Shown: positions 1-7,396 of the stretch, one piece after another | How positions within the stretch are numbered: the stretch's first letter is position 1 | How the letters are laid out: every line of letters begins with the position of its first letter | DNA from: Bacteroidales bacterium | GTDB taxonomy: Bacteria; Bacteroidota; Bacteroidia; Bacteroidales; P3 | DNA length: 54,652 bases | Direction: 5' to 3' | Assembly: GCA_017429685.1 (NCBI GenBank) | Contig: JAFROL010000016.1 | Location: 1-54,652, forward strand | Notes under the pieces: generated by a model | Database searches by the model: none | What the model saw: only the letters and a program-made list of their open reading frames with translations | Told to the model about the DNA's origin: nothing | Made by a program: the position numbers and the translations under genes

Positions 1-43
1 CTTTGTCAAATAATCCAATGCCTTGATTATTACGGTATTTCAT
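1..43 (-). CDS. Start of a probable transposase (partial)
   Basis: Only 14 codons are visible, reading MKYRNNQGIGLFDK, before the gene leaves the window on the left. An N-terminus ending in a 'LFD' motif is common in IS5/IS1182-type transposases of Bacteroidetes, but this is from memory and is weak evidence. The stronger argument is that the same start, with the same leader, occurs at the other end of the window (54610). The family assignment is inference. Confidence 0.5.
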   Translation of the reverse strand, partial: MKYRNNQGIGLFDK

Positions 44-135
44 AGATGCTGTATTTTTCTGTTAATACTGCAAAAATACGAAAAAATATTGATATAACAA
101 AATGAAATTTAGCTATTTAATTTATAGAACTCCCC
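1..135 (-). mobile_element. End of an insertion sequence, cut by the window edge
   Basis: These 135 bases are the exact reverse complement of the last 135 bases of the window. The inner boundary is sharp: the match stops just inside a CCCC/GGGG tip, as expected at the outer end of a transposable element. A TAnnTTTG-like stretch and a short leader precede an outward-facing start codon at 43. The same end at both window edges, pointing outward, suggests that the assembly broke in two copies of one element. The element family cannot be fixed from the 14 visible codons. Confidence 0.8.
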
Positions 136-294
136 ATAATAACAAATTGAGCTTGACACTAAAGTATTTTATTTTTACAACTTACCGAATTATATACACC
201 CGTTTTATACTGCACACTGTGACAAATCAGCAACAGAGTACTATTCACCTAAAAAAAAAAAAAAAAACAGATTATCAGTCAAATAGGAAAAAAT
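136..294. other. AT-rich gap without a gene
   Basis: The stretch between the IS end and the RNA promoter is very AT-rich and holds a run of about 17 A at 251-267. I see no credible coding region. It may be residual flanking DNA from the IS insertion. Confidence 0.5.
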
Positions 295-325
295 TTTGGT
301 AGAACGAAAAAAAGTTGTACTTTTG
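295..325 (+). promoter_or_regulatory. Bacteroidetes-type promoter of the small RNA
   Basis: TTTG at 295-298 and TACTTTTG at 318-325 are separated by 19 bases. This fits the Bacteroidetes -33 TTTG / -7 TAnnTTTG consensus well. Transcription would start near 332, directly before the hairpin series at 336-476. Confidence 0.7.
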
Positions 326-331
326 CACTGA

Positions 332-476
332 AAAACAGAGACAAGTTTCGCTTGGATCTGATAATATTGGTTCGAGTCCGCAAGGACCGGACTGCCAACA
401 AAATCCTTGGGTGTACCCGAAAGGGAGCCTGGGGTGCCGACGGAGGGGACGGGAAGCCGCCCCTCTATGTTTTTTC
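332..476 (+). ncRNA. Structured small RNA of about 145 nt, family unknown
   Basis: A good promoter is followed by compact hairpins and an intrinsic terminator, with no convincing reading frame. Hairpin 1 (336-360) pairs CAGA with TCTG and CAAG with CTTG, separated by a symmetric GA/GA internal loop that could form tandem sheared G-A pairs, under a TTTCG loop. Hairpin 2 (367-398) pairs TTGG with CCAA and AGTCCG with CGGACT; GTCC-GCAA-GGAC is an alternative fold with a GNRA loop. A CCC-GAAA-GGG hairpin lies at about 417-426. The terminator is at 443-476. A GGTTCGAGTCC string resembles a tRNA T-loop, but the arm does not pair. I do not recognise it as 6S, SRP, tmRNA or RNase P RNA. Confidence 0.6.
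443..476 (+). terminator. Intrinsic terminator of the small RNA
   Basis: GAGGGG (443-448) pairs with CCCCTC (460-465) and CGG (450-452) with CCG (457-459), closed by a GAAG loop with one bulged A. A run of seven T follows after TATG. This is a strong Rho-independent terminator. Confidence 0.8.
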
Positions 477-541
477 TCATTGGTTCATAACCAATCCCCA
501 AATTTCAAAACTTACATACTCCCATTTATATTAACGAACAA

Positions 542-661
542 TTAACGGCAATTCGTGTTGAACACGCACTGGTGGCCTGCGGTGCGGCAGCAGCTGTTGC
601 AGAGCGAGGGGCGCGTGTCGCCCTGCTGTCAGCGGCGGATGAGGGCGGCAATTGTTTATAA
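542..661 (+). pseudogene. Remnant of a coding sequence, perhaps a dinucleotide-binding fold
   Basis: An open frame without a start encodes HALVACGAAAAVAERG followed by ARVALLSAADEGGNCL and a stop at 659-661. The pattern of hydrophobic strand, Gly/Ala-rich turn, helix and GARVALL strand resembles the beta-alpha-beta unit of FAD- or NAD-binding proteins, but the full GxGxxG is missing. The GC-rich codon use matches the genome and contrasts with its AT-rich surroundings. The first residues come from the 28-bp repeat that recurs at 2023. It is most likely a leftover from rearrangement; the parent gene is not identifiable. Confidence 0.3.
558..585 (+). repeat. 28-bp direct repeat, copy 1
   Basis: A perfect 28-base match, beginning TTGAACACGCACTGG and ending GCCTGCGGTGC, occurs here and at 2023-2050 in the same orientation. 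The two copies flank the AAA ATPase gene and its promoter, defining a segment of about 1.47 kb. The sequences outside the copies are unrelated. Confidence 0.85.
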
Positions 662-703
662 CAGTCCACTAATGGGCCTGCACTGCGAAGTTCCAACTCT
701 GTA

Positions 704-1909
704 TCAATACAATAGTCCGAACATCCAGAGGGGAATCCTGTTCCCATATCCTGTTTCGATGTCGTCGGCAGCGATAAAGCTATTCTCCACATCGGCAATC
801 TGCTCGAAGGACTTTCCTTTGCCACCCACTTCGAATAGGTATTTCCCATCCACCAGAAAATCACCCTTGCGTGGAATGGTAATCTTGTGTGCCGCAGACA
901 GCTGATTGAAGAAAAAGGTTTCGCGCAAACCACCCACATTGACCGATGTACAGAGGATATGCATAAGATTTGTATTGTCAAGAAAGACTTTATCGGGCTT
1001 TGAAAGATGTTTGTAATTTTTAAGGTCGCTTGTTGCAAGCGCAAGGATTTTAGCCCTGTCCAAAGCATAGAGCATTCGCAGACCTTGGGTATTGCTGACA
1101 GACAGTTCGCGCCACAACAATGACAAATTAGGCACAAACGGAACTTTCTCGCCCAGAAGCATCAACATACGGCGCACTTTGGCAATTGTTTCAAATGTGA
1201 CATCTTCGACGGCAGGCAGGTCGCTTTCCAGCACTGTATTTACTGTCCACTTCAAACGCTCTGGATAATCTGTCAACGAGTCGCGATAGAACGGGTAGTA
1301 TCCGTATTCAAGGTATCTGTCAAACAGGGGTTTGATTTTTGTTTTTCGAACAATGTTCAATGCCAAGGATACGTGACTGGCGAGCAACTCGCCTAACGAC
1401 AGCGGCTTCATTTCAAGCACCCCTTCAAATTCGAGGAATTCGCGAAACGAAAGTCCGTTCAGCGTGTACAAGGTCTGCCGGCGGGAAAGGTCGACTGTTG
1501 CATTATCAATCAACAACATCGAGCTACTTGTATAGACAATGTTGACATTTGGATAGCTGTCGTATATGTTTTTTAGAGTCAAAGCCCAGTCATTCTGGCG
1601 ATGCACCTCATCAAGATAGAGCCGTTTCAGGCCTTGCAGCGACACCCAATCGACAAGTTCCATCAAAGTGTGATTGGCAAACCATAGATCGTCGAGTGAA
1701 GCATACAACACATCATCCACATTGTCATAATTTTCGACTATGTGTTGAAGCAGCATAGTGGTTTTGCCAACTCCGCGAGCCCCCCTAATACCGATCATTC
1801 TGGAATCCCAGTTGATTCGGGAGTACAAATATCGATGAAAATTCGAATCAACTGAGGACAGACGACGGTGATAACTATCCACTAACAGTTGTATATCAGC
1901 TTTTTCCAT
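704..1909 (-). CDS. AAA-family ATP-binding protein (AAA_14-like), orphan
   Basis: A protein of about 400 residues with a Walker A motif, GARGVGKTT, near residues 41-49 and a hydrophobic strand ending in YLDEVH (Walker B region) near residue 100. This matches the large family of archaeal/bacterial AAA ATPases (AAA_14, often with a C-terminal nuclease-like domain). The C-terminal part (LVDGKYLFEVGGKGKS) resembles the DUF4143-type restriction-nuclease-like fold. The biological role of these ATPases is unknown. ATG at 1909 is preferred to a GTG two codons upstream. The gene stands alone, convergent to the small RNA, inside a segment bordered by 28-bp direct repeats, which suggests acquisition as a unit. 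Confidence 0.8.
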   Translation of the reverse strand: MEKADIQLLVDSYHRRLSSVDSNFHRYLYSRINWDSRMIGIRGARGVGKTTMLLQHIVENYDNVDDVLYASLDDLWFANHTLMELVDWVSLQGLKRLYLDEVHRQNDWALTLKNIYDSYPNVNIVYTSSSMLLIDNATVDLSRRQTLYTLNGLSFREFLEFEGVLEMKPLSLGELLASHVSLALNIVRKTKIKPLFDRYLEYGYYPFYRDSLTDYPERLKWTVNTVLESDLPAVEDVTFETIAKVRRMLMLLGEKVPFVPNLSLLWRELSVSNTQGLRMLYALDRAKILALATSDLKNYKHLSKPDKVFLDNTNLMHILCTSVNVGGLRETFFFNQLSAAHKITIPRKGDFLVDGKYLFEVGGKGKSFEQIADVENSFIAADDIETGYGNRIPLWMFGLLY

Positions 1910-1935
1910 AATCACACCTATTAATTTTCAATATG

Positions 1936-1978
1936 CAAAAATACACATTTTTATTCTTCCACGAATAAAAAATGTATA
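1936..1978 (-). promoter_or_regulatory. Promoter and dyad upstream of the AAA ATPase
   Basis: On the minus strand TATTTTTG (1943-1936) is a -7 element about 27 bases from the start codon. An inverted repeat, ACATTTTTATTC (about 1944-1955) with GAATAAAAAATGT (1963-1975), lies directly upstream and overlaps the expected -33 region. It could be an operator. The promoter call is reasonable; the operator is inference. Confidence 0.5.
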
Positions 1979-2022
1979 TTTTTTTATTTCTCCACAGATA
2001 AATTTTGTTTTTTCATTGCGTT

Positions 2023-2050
2023 TTGAACACGCACTGGTGGCCTGCGGTGC
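2023..2050 (+). repeat. 28-bp direct repeat, copy 2
   Basis: Identical to 558-585. Its right edge is also the point at which recognisable HxlR coding sequence begins, so the repeat marks a rearrangement junction. Confidence 0.85.
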
Positions 2051-2347
2051 TATATCATCTACGAACTGCTCGACGGGCCGCGCCGTCCGGGCGAGCTGAT
2101 GCGCGCTATGCCACCTGATGCCAGCGAGCGCGTGCTGACCCAGCAGCTGAAGGAGTTGGTGGAGTACGGCGTGGTGCAGCGCACGGTGGTCGACCCAGTG
2201 GTGAAACACACCGAATACGCGCTCACCGACCTCGGGCGCAGCCTCATCCCCATCATCGAGCAGCTTCGCGCTTGGGGCGACGGCTTCCGCCCTCGCCTGG
2301 AAGAGATACTGCGCGAAAGGGCAGATTCAGAAAAGCCGCAAAGTTAA
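2051..2347 (+). pseudogene. HxlR-family regulator lacking its N-terminus
   Basis: The frame reads YIIYELLDGPRRPGELM, then SERVLTQQLKELVEYGVV and later EYALTDLGRSLIPI, which is the HxlR winged-helix core. HxlR proteins normally begin about 25-35 residues earlier with a conserved Cys and a GGKW motif. Here the frame has a stop at 2024-2026, immediately inside the 28-bp repeat, so that part is gone. An internal ATG at 2099 would give an 82-residue protein lacking the first helix. The terminal GELM and dimerisation segments are intact, so the loss looks recent. A perfect 16-bp hairpin (CAATGT-CAGC-ACATTG) follows the stop. Confidence 0.65.
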
Positions 2348-2435
2348 CAATGTCAGCACATTGCAAGACAAAAGAATGAAACAAAATCCCATACGGACGA
2401 CGTCAGCCATCCCACTTTGCCGCTGTGCGTTCGCC

Positions 2436-2469
2436 GACGCACCAGCCACTAACACACTAACGCAATAAC
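2436..2469. repeat. Core-plus-array repeat next to a stop codon
   Basis: GACGCACCAGCCACTAAC is followed by ACACTAACGCAATAACC, a short degenerate array of NNNTTAAC-like octamers. The same core (GACGCGCCAGCCACTAAC on the minus strand) and array occur at 47132-47280, and a variant occurs at 15326-15355. It ends three bases from the stop codon of the minus-strand gene at 2473. See the finding on palindromic elements. Confidence 0.5.
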
Positions 2470-2472
2470 CGC

Positions 2473-3111
2473 CTATCGCTTCCAGGCGCCGAGCACCTCA
2501 CCGATATAGACGGTGTGGATACCAGCCTCGAAGCCGTCGTACCACTCGCGGGGCGTCCGGTTGCGGAAGTCGCGCTCCGTCTGGTGCCAGGCGGTCATCG
2601 TCTCGCACTCTATGACCAGGCTGGCCTCCTCGTAGTAGGGCGTGCCGTTCTCGGTGTAGGCCACGTGCAGCCCCATCGCGGCGGCCTTGGGGTCGGCCAC
2701 TGTGCTGTCGGCGAACTCGCGTCCGCTGCGCTTGCCGAAGAACTGCCACACTTCGGGGTCGTCGAACTCCATAATGGTGAAGCGATTATGGCGTTCCATA
2801 AAATCGTAGGTGTAGCGTGCCGGTGCCACATAGACCGTCACCGCCGGACGCTCGTGGCCCAGATAGTTGCCTATGCCGCCCCACCCGATGGTCATAGCGT
2901 TGCTCTCCGTCGTGTCGCCCACGCAGAGCACAAGGTTTTTGGTGAAAAAAGTAAACCCGTTGTCGGCGAAATCCTTCTGCACGTCGAAGGGTACTAATTC
3001 TGTATTCATTGTTGTTTCCTGTTTTTCGTTGTCTTGAACCTGCCTGTCGCCACATCCGGCCAACAAAGCCAGCATCACAGCCGGCACAAGAAATCTTAGC
3101 ATTTTATTCAT
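2473..3111 (-). CDS. Flavin-reductase-like lipoprotein
   Basis: The start at 3111 gives MNKMLRFLVPAVMLALLAGCG, a lipoprotein signal with lipobox LLAGC; an upstream ATG would add ten residues without improving it. The mature part (NGFTFFTKNLVLCVGDTTE, then NAMTIGWGGIGNYLG and VAPARYTYDFMERHNRFTIM) matches the FMN-binding split-barrel of flavin reductase-like proteins, which bind FMN and act in electron transfer. Family members are usually cytoplasmic, so a lipid-anchored version is unusual and implies a periplasmic or outer-membrane location. It lies downstream of the hydrolase at 3166 with a 54-base gap, probably cotranscribed. Substrate unknown. Confidence 0.75.
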   Translation of the reverse strand: MNKMLRFLVPAVMLALLAGCGDRQVQDNEKQETTMNTELVPFDVQKDFADNGFTFFTKNLVLCVGDTTESNAMTIGWGGIGNYLGHERPAVTVYVAPARYTYDFMERHNRFTIMEFDDPEVWQFFGKRSGREFADSTVADPKAAAMGLHVAYTENGTPYYEEASLVIECETMTAWHQTERDFRNRTPREWYDGFEAGIHTVYIGEVLGAWKR

Positions 3112-3165
3112 ATTTAACAAAGATTTAAGACTGTTTGCCAATTAGATAAGAATCGTCTGTGAACG

Positions 3166-3801
3166 TCATTTTATGCGACAAGTAAGCAGACTGCGACCCT
3201 GCAATGTACCCTCCAAAACATCGCCAATTGCAACCGGACCCACACCGGCAGGAGTGCCCGTATAGATAAGGTCGCCCGTACGAAGCAACATAAAGTCAGA
3301 AATATAGGATATCATACGGTCGACGCTGCACAACATATCGCGTGTGTTGCCGTGCTGCAGCACTTGTCCGCCACGCGACAGCGAAAAGTCCAAGTTCTGT
3401 ATGTCGCCGCCAAGTTCGGCAAGCGGGATGAAGTCGCTGAGCGCCGCCGAGCCGTCGAAGCCTTTCGACAGGGTCCACGGCAGACCCTTGGCTTTGGCTT
3501 CGCGCTGCAAGTCGCGCGCCGTGAAGTCGATGCCGAGGGCTACAGAACTGTAGTATTTGTGCGCAAAACGCTCGTCGATGCTCTTCCCCACCCTGTCTAT
3601 GCGGACGACGACTTCGACCTCATATTCCACTTCGTGACTGAATTCGGGATAGAAGAACGGCTGGTTTTTGAGCAGCAGGGCGCTGTCGGGTTTGAGGAAA
3701 AACGACGGCGAAAGGGCCTGCTGCGACCCACGCTCATATTGCGGCGCACCCATTTCGGCCGCGTGTTGGCTGTAGTTGCGGGCTATACAGATGATTTTCA
3801 T
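3166..3801 (-). CDS. Fumarylacetoacetate hydrolase family protein
   Basis: A 211-residue protein beginning MKIICIARNYSQHAAEMG. It has the family marks: KPDSALL (substrate loop), EVEYEVEVVVRI (metal-binding acidic residues), GIDFTARDLQ, KGFDGSAALSDF and YTGTPAGVGP. The length equals the single-domain YcgM/FAHD1 type, whose members hydrolyse acylpyruvates or decarboxylate oxaloacetate using Mg2+. The exact substrate cannot be read from sequence. It lies between the exonuclease gene (86-base gap) and the flavin-reductase-like lipoprotein on the same strand. It has no signal peptide and is probably cytoplasmic. Confidence 0.85.
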   Translation of the reverse strand: MKIICIARNYSQHAAEMGAPQYERGSQQALSPSFFLKPDSALLLKNQPFFYPEFSHEVEYEVEVVVRIDRVGKSIDERFAHKYYSSVALGIDFTARDLQREAKAKGLPWTLSKGFDGSAALSDFIPLAELGGDIQNLDFSLSRGGQVLQHGNTRDMLCSVDRMISYISDFMLLRTGDLIYTGTPAGVGPVAIGDVLEGTLQGRSLLTCRIK

Positions 3802-3887
3802 TTCGATATACGCAGATTGGCAATTCGGATGCTATTGATGGGGTCGCTCTATAGTTCAGTCCCAGTCACATATTGTCCGGGTATGCT

Positions 3888-4766
3888 TTAGCCTTCGAAC
3901 TTGAGCTTGAGGGCTTGAAGTTTTTCCTGGTCTTTGCGACGTTTTTCCTCGACGATGCGGCGTTGCACCTGCATTACTACCTGTTTGGTGGAGAGCGGGA
4001 AATCGGCCTTCATCATCCAATCGTAGTAGGCAGGCTCCTGATGGAACACCTGCTCAAGAGTCTTACCTTTATGCTTACCGAAGTTAAACACTTCGCGATG
4101 GTTCTTGTCGTAACCTATATGTCCCACCAGGTCAGCCCACTGTGGGTTACTGGTAAAGACACTGAGGGCCTCGATGTTGTTGACTATCGGCGTTGTTGTC
4201 TTGCCGTCGCGGTCGGTGTAGGCAACACCGTCGTAGCGATCCAGTTGAGCTTTGAGGACCTCGTATGTGGCCTTGGTGTCGGCATCGGCACTATGGGCAC
4301 CGTCGAGCTCTTTGCTGCAATAGAAACGATAGGCCGCAACCAGCGTACGCGGCTCCATACGGTGAAATATGTTCTGAACATCAACCAAATGGCGGTTTTC
4401 GAGCGAGAATTCCACACCTGCACGCAGGAACTCCTCGACCAGCAGCGGCACGTCGAACTTGTTGGAGTTATATCCCGCCAGGTCGGCGTCGCCAATGTAC
4501 TCGGCAACCGAAAAGGCCAACTCCTTGAATGTCGGCTTGTCGGCCACCATAGCGTCAGTGATATGATGGATAGCCGTCGATTCGGCAGGAATTTTCAGCG
4601 TATTGCCTTTGTCGTCGGCAGGGCGCACCAGATAGGTGACATCGCTCTCGCTTCCGTCGGGCATCACCTTGAGGAGGCATATCTGCACAATATGGTCAGA
4701 ACCGACCTGAACACCTGTTGTTTCAAGATCGAAAAAAACGATAGGTCTAGTAAGATTTAGTTTCAT
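3888..4766 (-). CDS. DEDDh 3'-5' exonuclease (DNA polymerase III epsilon-like)
   Basis: The N-terminal 170 residues carry the DEDDh exonuclease motifs: FFDLETTG (residues 11-18), NSNKFDVPLL (about 100-109, Exo II) and HSADAD (158-163, the HxAxxD Exo III motif). These proteins remove nucleotides from 3' ends using two metal ions. The extra C-terminal 100 residues include GKHKGKTLEQVFHQEPAYYDWMM, a small domain common in Bacteroidetes exonucleases of this type, then a Lys/Arg-rich helix. It is probably a stand-alone repair or proofreading-like nuclease rather than the replisome DnaQ, because it lies away from polymerase genes. Confidence 0.85.
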   Translation of the reverse strand: MKLNLTRPIVFFDLETTGVQVGSDHIVQICLLKVMPDGSESDVTYLVRPADDKGNTLKIPAESTAIHHITDAMVADKPTFKELAFSVAEYIGDADLAGYNSNKFDVPLLVEEFLRAGVEFSLENRHLVDVQNIFHRMEPRTLVAAYRFYCSKELDGAHSADADTKATYEVLKAQLDRYDGVAYTDRDGKTTTPIVNNIEALSVFTSNPQWADLVGHIGYDKNHREVFNFGKHKGKTLEQVFHQEPAYYDWMMKADFPLSTKQVVMQVQRRIVEEKRRKDQEKLQALKLKFEG

Positions 4767-5026
4767 TGTATAGTTTTTACGTTTAAGCAGTTTTGATTTT
4801 TATCGGATTCCCCATTCCTGACGGCACGCCAGTCCTGCAGCGGCAAGACGCTTTCGTGCCTGTCAGCAAACTCTATGTAGAAACGAGAATAATAAAAATA
4901 TAGTATCTATTCTTTAATAAATGATTTCAAAAAAGACAACAAGACAACCACGTCAGCAAAAAAAACCAACGTGCAATGTGAGCAGGCTCGAATCTGCCGT
5001 AGGCCGGCAGACAGAAATGGTCAGGT
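4767..5026. other. Gap with one long hairpin, no gene
   Basis: No coding region is visible. CTGACGGCAC (4818-4827) can pair with GTGCCTGTCAG (4856-4866) across a loop of 28 bases that itself contains GC-rich pairs. No T-run follows, so it is not a typical terminator. ACGTCAGC at about 4950 resembles the repeat core described elsewhere, but it is too short to call. Confidence 0.4.
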
Positions 5027-5500
5027 TCACCCTTCTATGTCGCCAAAATCGCTGTCGAAGTCACCTTCGGGCTCGACATCGTCCTGCATAAGCGGCATAC
5101 CAGGATTATATTCACGCGGTTTGCGCGAACCCCGTTGCAGCGAGATTATCAGTGCGCCAATCATTCGCGTCAGTTCCATAAGATATTCGCGAGACTGGGC
5201 ACAATCCTCATCACTGAGCATTCCTAGTCCATTGGCCACAGTGGTGTAGGTCACACATTCGCGGATGGCACTCTTTGCTATTTTAAGGTAATGGTCGAAC
5301 TGGCTCTTGCTGCGCGTCGAACCCTCAACGATATTCAGAGATATGTCCATAGCTGAATTGACGATGGAGCGGCAAAGACACTTCTTGCTTTCAGTGTCGA
5401 CATCGTGCAATGCGCGAATTATCCATTTGCCATAGTCTGCAGCCTTGGTGTAGACTCTCAGATCTTCAAAGCGGAAAAAACTTGGTACTTTTTCTTCCAT
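5027..5500 (-). CDS. Four-helix-bundle protein (S23/TIGR02436 family)
   Basis: The protein has FRFEDLRVYTKAADYGKW, then a helix with NSAMDISLNIVEGSTR and QFDHYLKIAKSAIRECVTY, then LMELTRMIGALIISLQ. These are the hallmarks of the 23S rRNA intervening-sequence-type four-helix-bundle proteins, about 120 residues, common in Bacteroidetes and of unknown function. Here an acidic tail (DDVEPEGDFDSDFGDIEG) of about 30 residues follows the bundle. The gene follows the acyl-CoA synthetase with a 49-base gap and may be cotranscribed. Confidence 0.8.
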   Translation of the reverse strand: MEEKVPSFFRFEDLRVYTKAADYGKWIIRALHDVDTESKKCLCRSIVNSAMDISLNIVEGSTRSKSQFDHYLKIAKSAIRECVTYTTVANGLGMLSDEDCAQSREYLMELTRMIGALIISLQRGSRKPREYNPGMPLMQDDVEPEGDFDSDFGDIEG

Positions 5501-5549
5501 AAGCGTAATAGTATTTTAGGAAACAATCAGTGGTAGTTCCCGATTATTA

Positions 5550-7346
5550 TCATTTAAAAAGGTTTTCAATTTCTGATTTGCAGCGTTGTTCAATGACTTT
5601 ACGTTTGATTTTGAGTGTCGGTGTCATACATCCGTTGGCTTCCGTCCAAGTGTCGTTGATCACCTTGTAGCTCTTTATCTGCTCGGTGCTGCCGAAGAAG
5701 GCGTTGTATTTGTCGATGACGCGCTGGTAACGTTCGAGCGTCTTTTTGTCATTGACCATCGACTCGTGGTCGTCGCAGTGTATTCCGTGACGCTCCTGCC
5801 ACTCTTTCAGGAAGTCGAAGTCCGGCAGAATCAGTGCCCCTGCAAATTTCTGGTTTTCGCCGACTACCATCATATCAAGGATGAACGGCGACTCTTTGAA
5901 TTTCTCTTCGATGACCTCAGGATTGACGTACTTGCCCATCGAAGTCTTGAACATCGTCTTGGTACGGCCCGTGATGCGAAGCTGGCCTTCGGGTTCAAAC
6001 GCACCCGTGTCACCGGTATGGAACCAGCCGTCAGCGTCTATCACCTCAGCCGTAAGTTCGGGCTGTTTGAAATAGCCCAGCATCACGTTGCTGCCGCGGC
6101 AAACGATTTCGTTGGATTCGGGAAGCACCTTGACCTCGATGCCCGGCAGCGGAAGACCGGCTGTTCCCAGTTTGCGGCCGTGAGGCAGCGCCGAGCTTAC
6201 AGCGATGACAGGCGAAGTCTCAGTAAGGCCATAGCCCTCATAGATGTCCATTCCTATACAGGTGAAGAACTTGGCCAGACGCGGCTGGATTGCCGAGCCG
6301 CCCGATACAAACATCTCAAGGCAGCCGCCAAAGTTTTCACGTATCTTGCCATAGACCAACTTGTCGGCCACACGACGCTTGCAGTTATACCAGAACGAAG
6401 TTCCGTCGAGGTCATAAGCCATTGCCAGATCGAGCGCCCAGAAGAAAATCTTCTTCTTGAACCCTTTCATTTTCTGGCCGCTGCGATAGATGCCGTCATA
6501 CATCTTCTCGACAAAACGCGGCACCGCAGTCATCATATAAGGTTTGGCGTATTTGACGTTGTCCACCACCTTGGCAATGCTTTCGGCATAGTAGGTCTCG
6601 TAGCCCATAAACTGGTACAGGTAGTTCATCATACGCTCGTATATGTGGCACAGCGGCAGGAAACTCAATGCCCGCGAGAAGTAAGGCTTCGGGGTCATCT
6701 TGACTCCGTTGACGCAAGTCAATATATTCTCGTGGCAAAGCATCACCCCCTTGGGATGGCCTGTCGTTCCACTGGTGTAGATCATTGTGGCAATGTCGCG
6801 CGGCGCTATCGAATTCCTGATGGCTTCGACCCTGTCGGGGGCGGTGTGCGCACGACCGACCTCATAAAGGTCTTCCAGACACCCGCCTTGTGTGATGCCA
6901 TATGTGGCCAACACCTCCATCAGGCGCTCGACGGTCTTGAAGGTGTAGACGGCCTGCACGCGCGGCAAGTCGTTGAGGATATCCTTGATGCGGCGCATAA
7001 GGTCGATATTGTCTATGAACACCACTTTGACCTCGGCATTGTCAAGAATATAGCGATAGTCATCAGCACTTATAGTGGGATAGATGGGCACCAGCACACA
7101 TCCTATCTGTTGCACAGCCATATCGAGGAAGTTCCATTCCGGACTGTTGGGCGAGATAAGGGCAACCGTATCGCCGCGTTCCAGACCCATATTCAGAAGG
7201 GCATAGCTCAAAAGGTTGACTTTCTCGATATACTCGTCGATGAATATTTTCTTCCACTCGTTGTTGTACTTGGCAACGAAGACAGCGCGTTCCGGATGGG
7301 TAGCCTTACGGTACTCCATCAGGTCGAACAAACGGGTGACTTCCAT
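5550..7346 (-). CDS. Long-chain acyl-CoA synthetase (AMP-forming)
   Basis: A 598-residue adenylate-forming enzyme. It shows the P-loop motif MIYTSGTTGHPKGVML near residue 190, FLPLCHIYERM, GYGLTETSP near 375, WFHTGDTGAFE near 440 and the hinge/A8 region RITGRTKTMFKTSMGKYVNPEVIE. These proteins activate fatty acids to acyl-CoA through acyl-AMP for phospholipid synthesis or degradation. Length and motifs fit the FadD/FACL class; chain length is not readable. It lies 50 bases downstream of the dihydroorotate-dehydrogenase-like gene and probably shares its promoter. The opposite strand is also open over this gene; I treat that as a shadow. Confidence 0.9.
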   Translation of the reverse strand: MEVTRLFDLMEYRKATHPERAVFVAKYNNEWKKIFIDEYIEKVNLLSYALLNMGLERGDTVALISPNSPEWNFLDMAVQQIGCVLVPIYPTISADDYRYILDNAEVKVVFIDNIDLMRRIKDILNDLPRVQAVYTFKTVERLMEVLATYGITQGGCLEDLYEVGRAHTAPDRVEAIRNSIAPRDIATMIYTSGTTGHPKGVMLCHENILTCVNGVKMTPKPYFSRALSFLPLCHIYERMMNYLYQFMGYETYYAESIAKVVDNVKYAKPYMMTAVPRFVEKMYDGIYRSGQKMKGFKKKIFFWALDLAMAYDLDGTSFWYNCKRRVADKLVYGKIRENFGGCLEMFVSGGSAIQPRLAKFFTCIGMDIYEGYGLTETSPVIAVSSALPHGRKLGTAGLPLPGIEVKVLPESNEIVCRGSNVMLGYFKQPELTAEVIDADGWFHTGDTGAFEPEGQLRITGRTKTMFKTSMGKYVNPEVIEEKFKESPFILDMMVVGENQKFAGALILPDFDFLKEWQERHGIHCDDHESMVNDKKTLERYQRVIDKYNAFFGSTEQIKSYKVINDTWTEANGCMTPTLKIKRKVIEQRCKSEIENLFK

Positions 7347-7396
7347 AAAATCAGGATTTTAAAAACAAAAATATAGTGTCAGCCTCCCTAACGGGT

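Noticed and set aside
361-400. tRNA-like GGTTCGAGTCC string
   Set aside because: The T-arm does not pair and no acceptor stem or anticodon arm is present; it folds better as part of hairpin 2 of the small RNA.
526-1137. Minus-strand frame of about 200 codons overlapping the ATPase 3' end
   Set aside because: Out of frame with the ATPase, odd composition, no domain; the ATPase frame has clear motifs.
5586-7376. Open frame of about 600 codons on the plus strand over the acyl-CoA synthetase gene
   Set aside because: The minus-strand frame carries all AMP-binding motifs; the opposite frame is a codon-usage shadow.
7376-7396. GTCAGCCTCCCTAACGGG as another core element
   Set aside because: Only a short partial match, with no array or inverted arm; likely chance.
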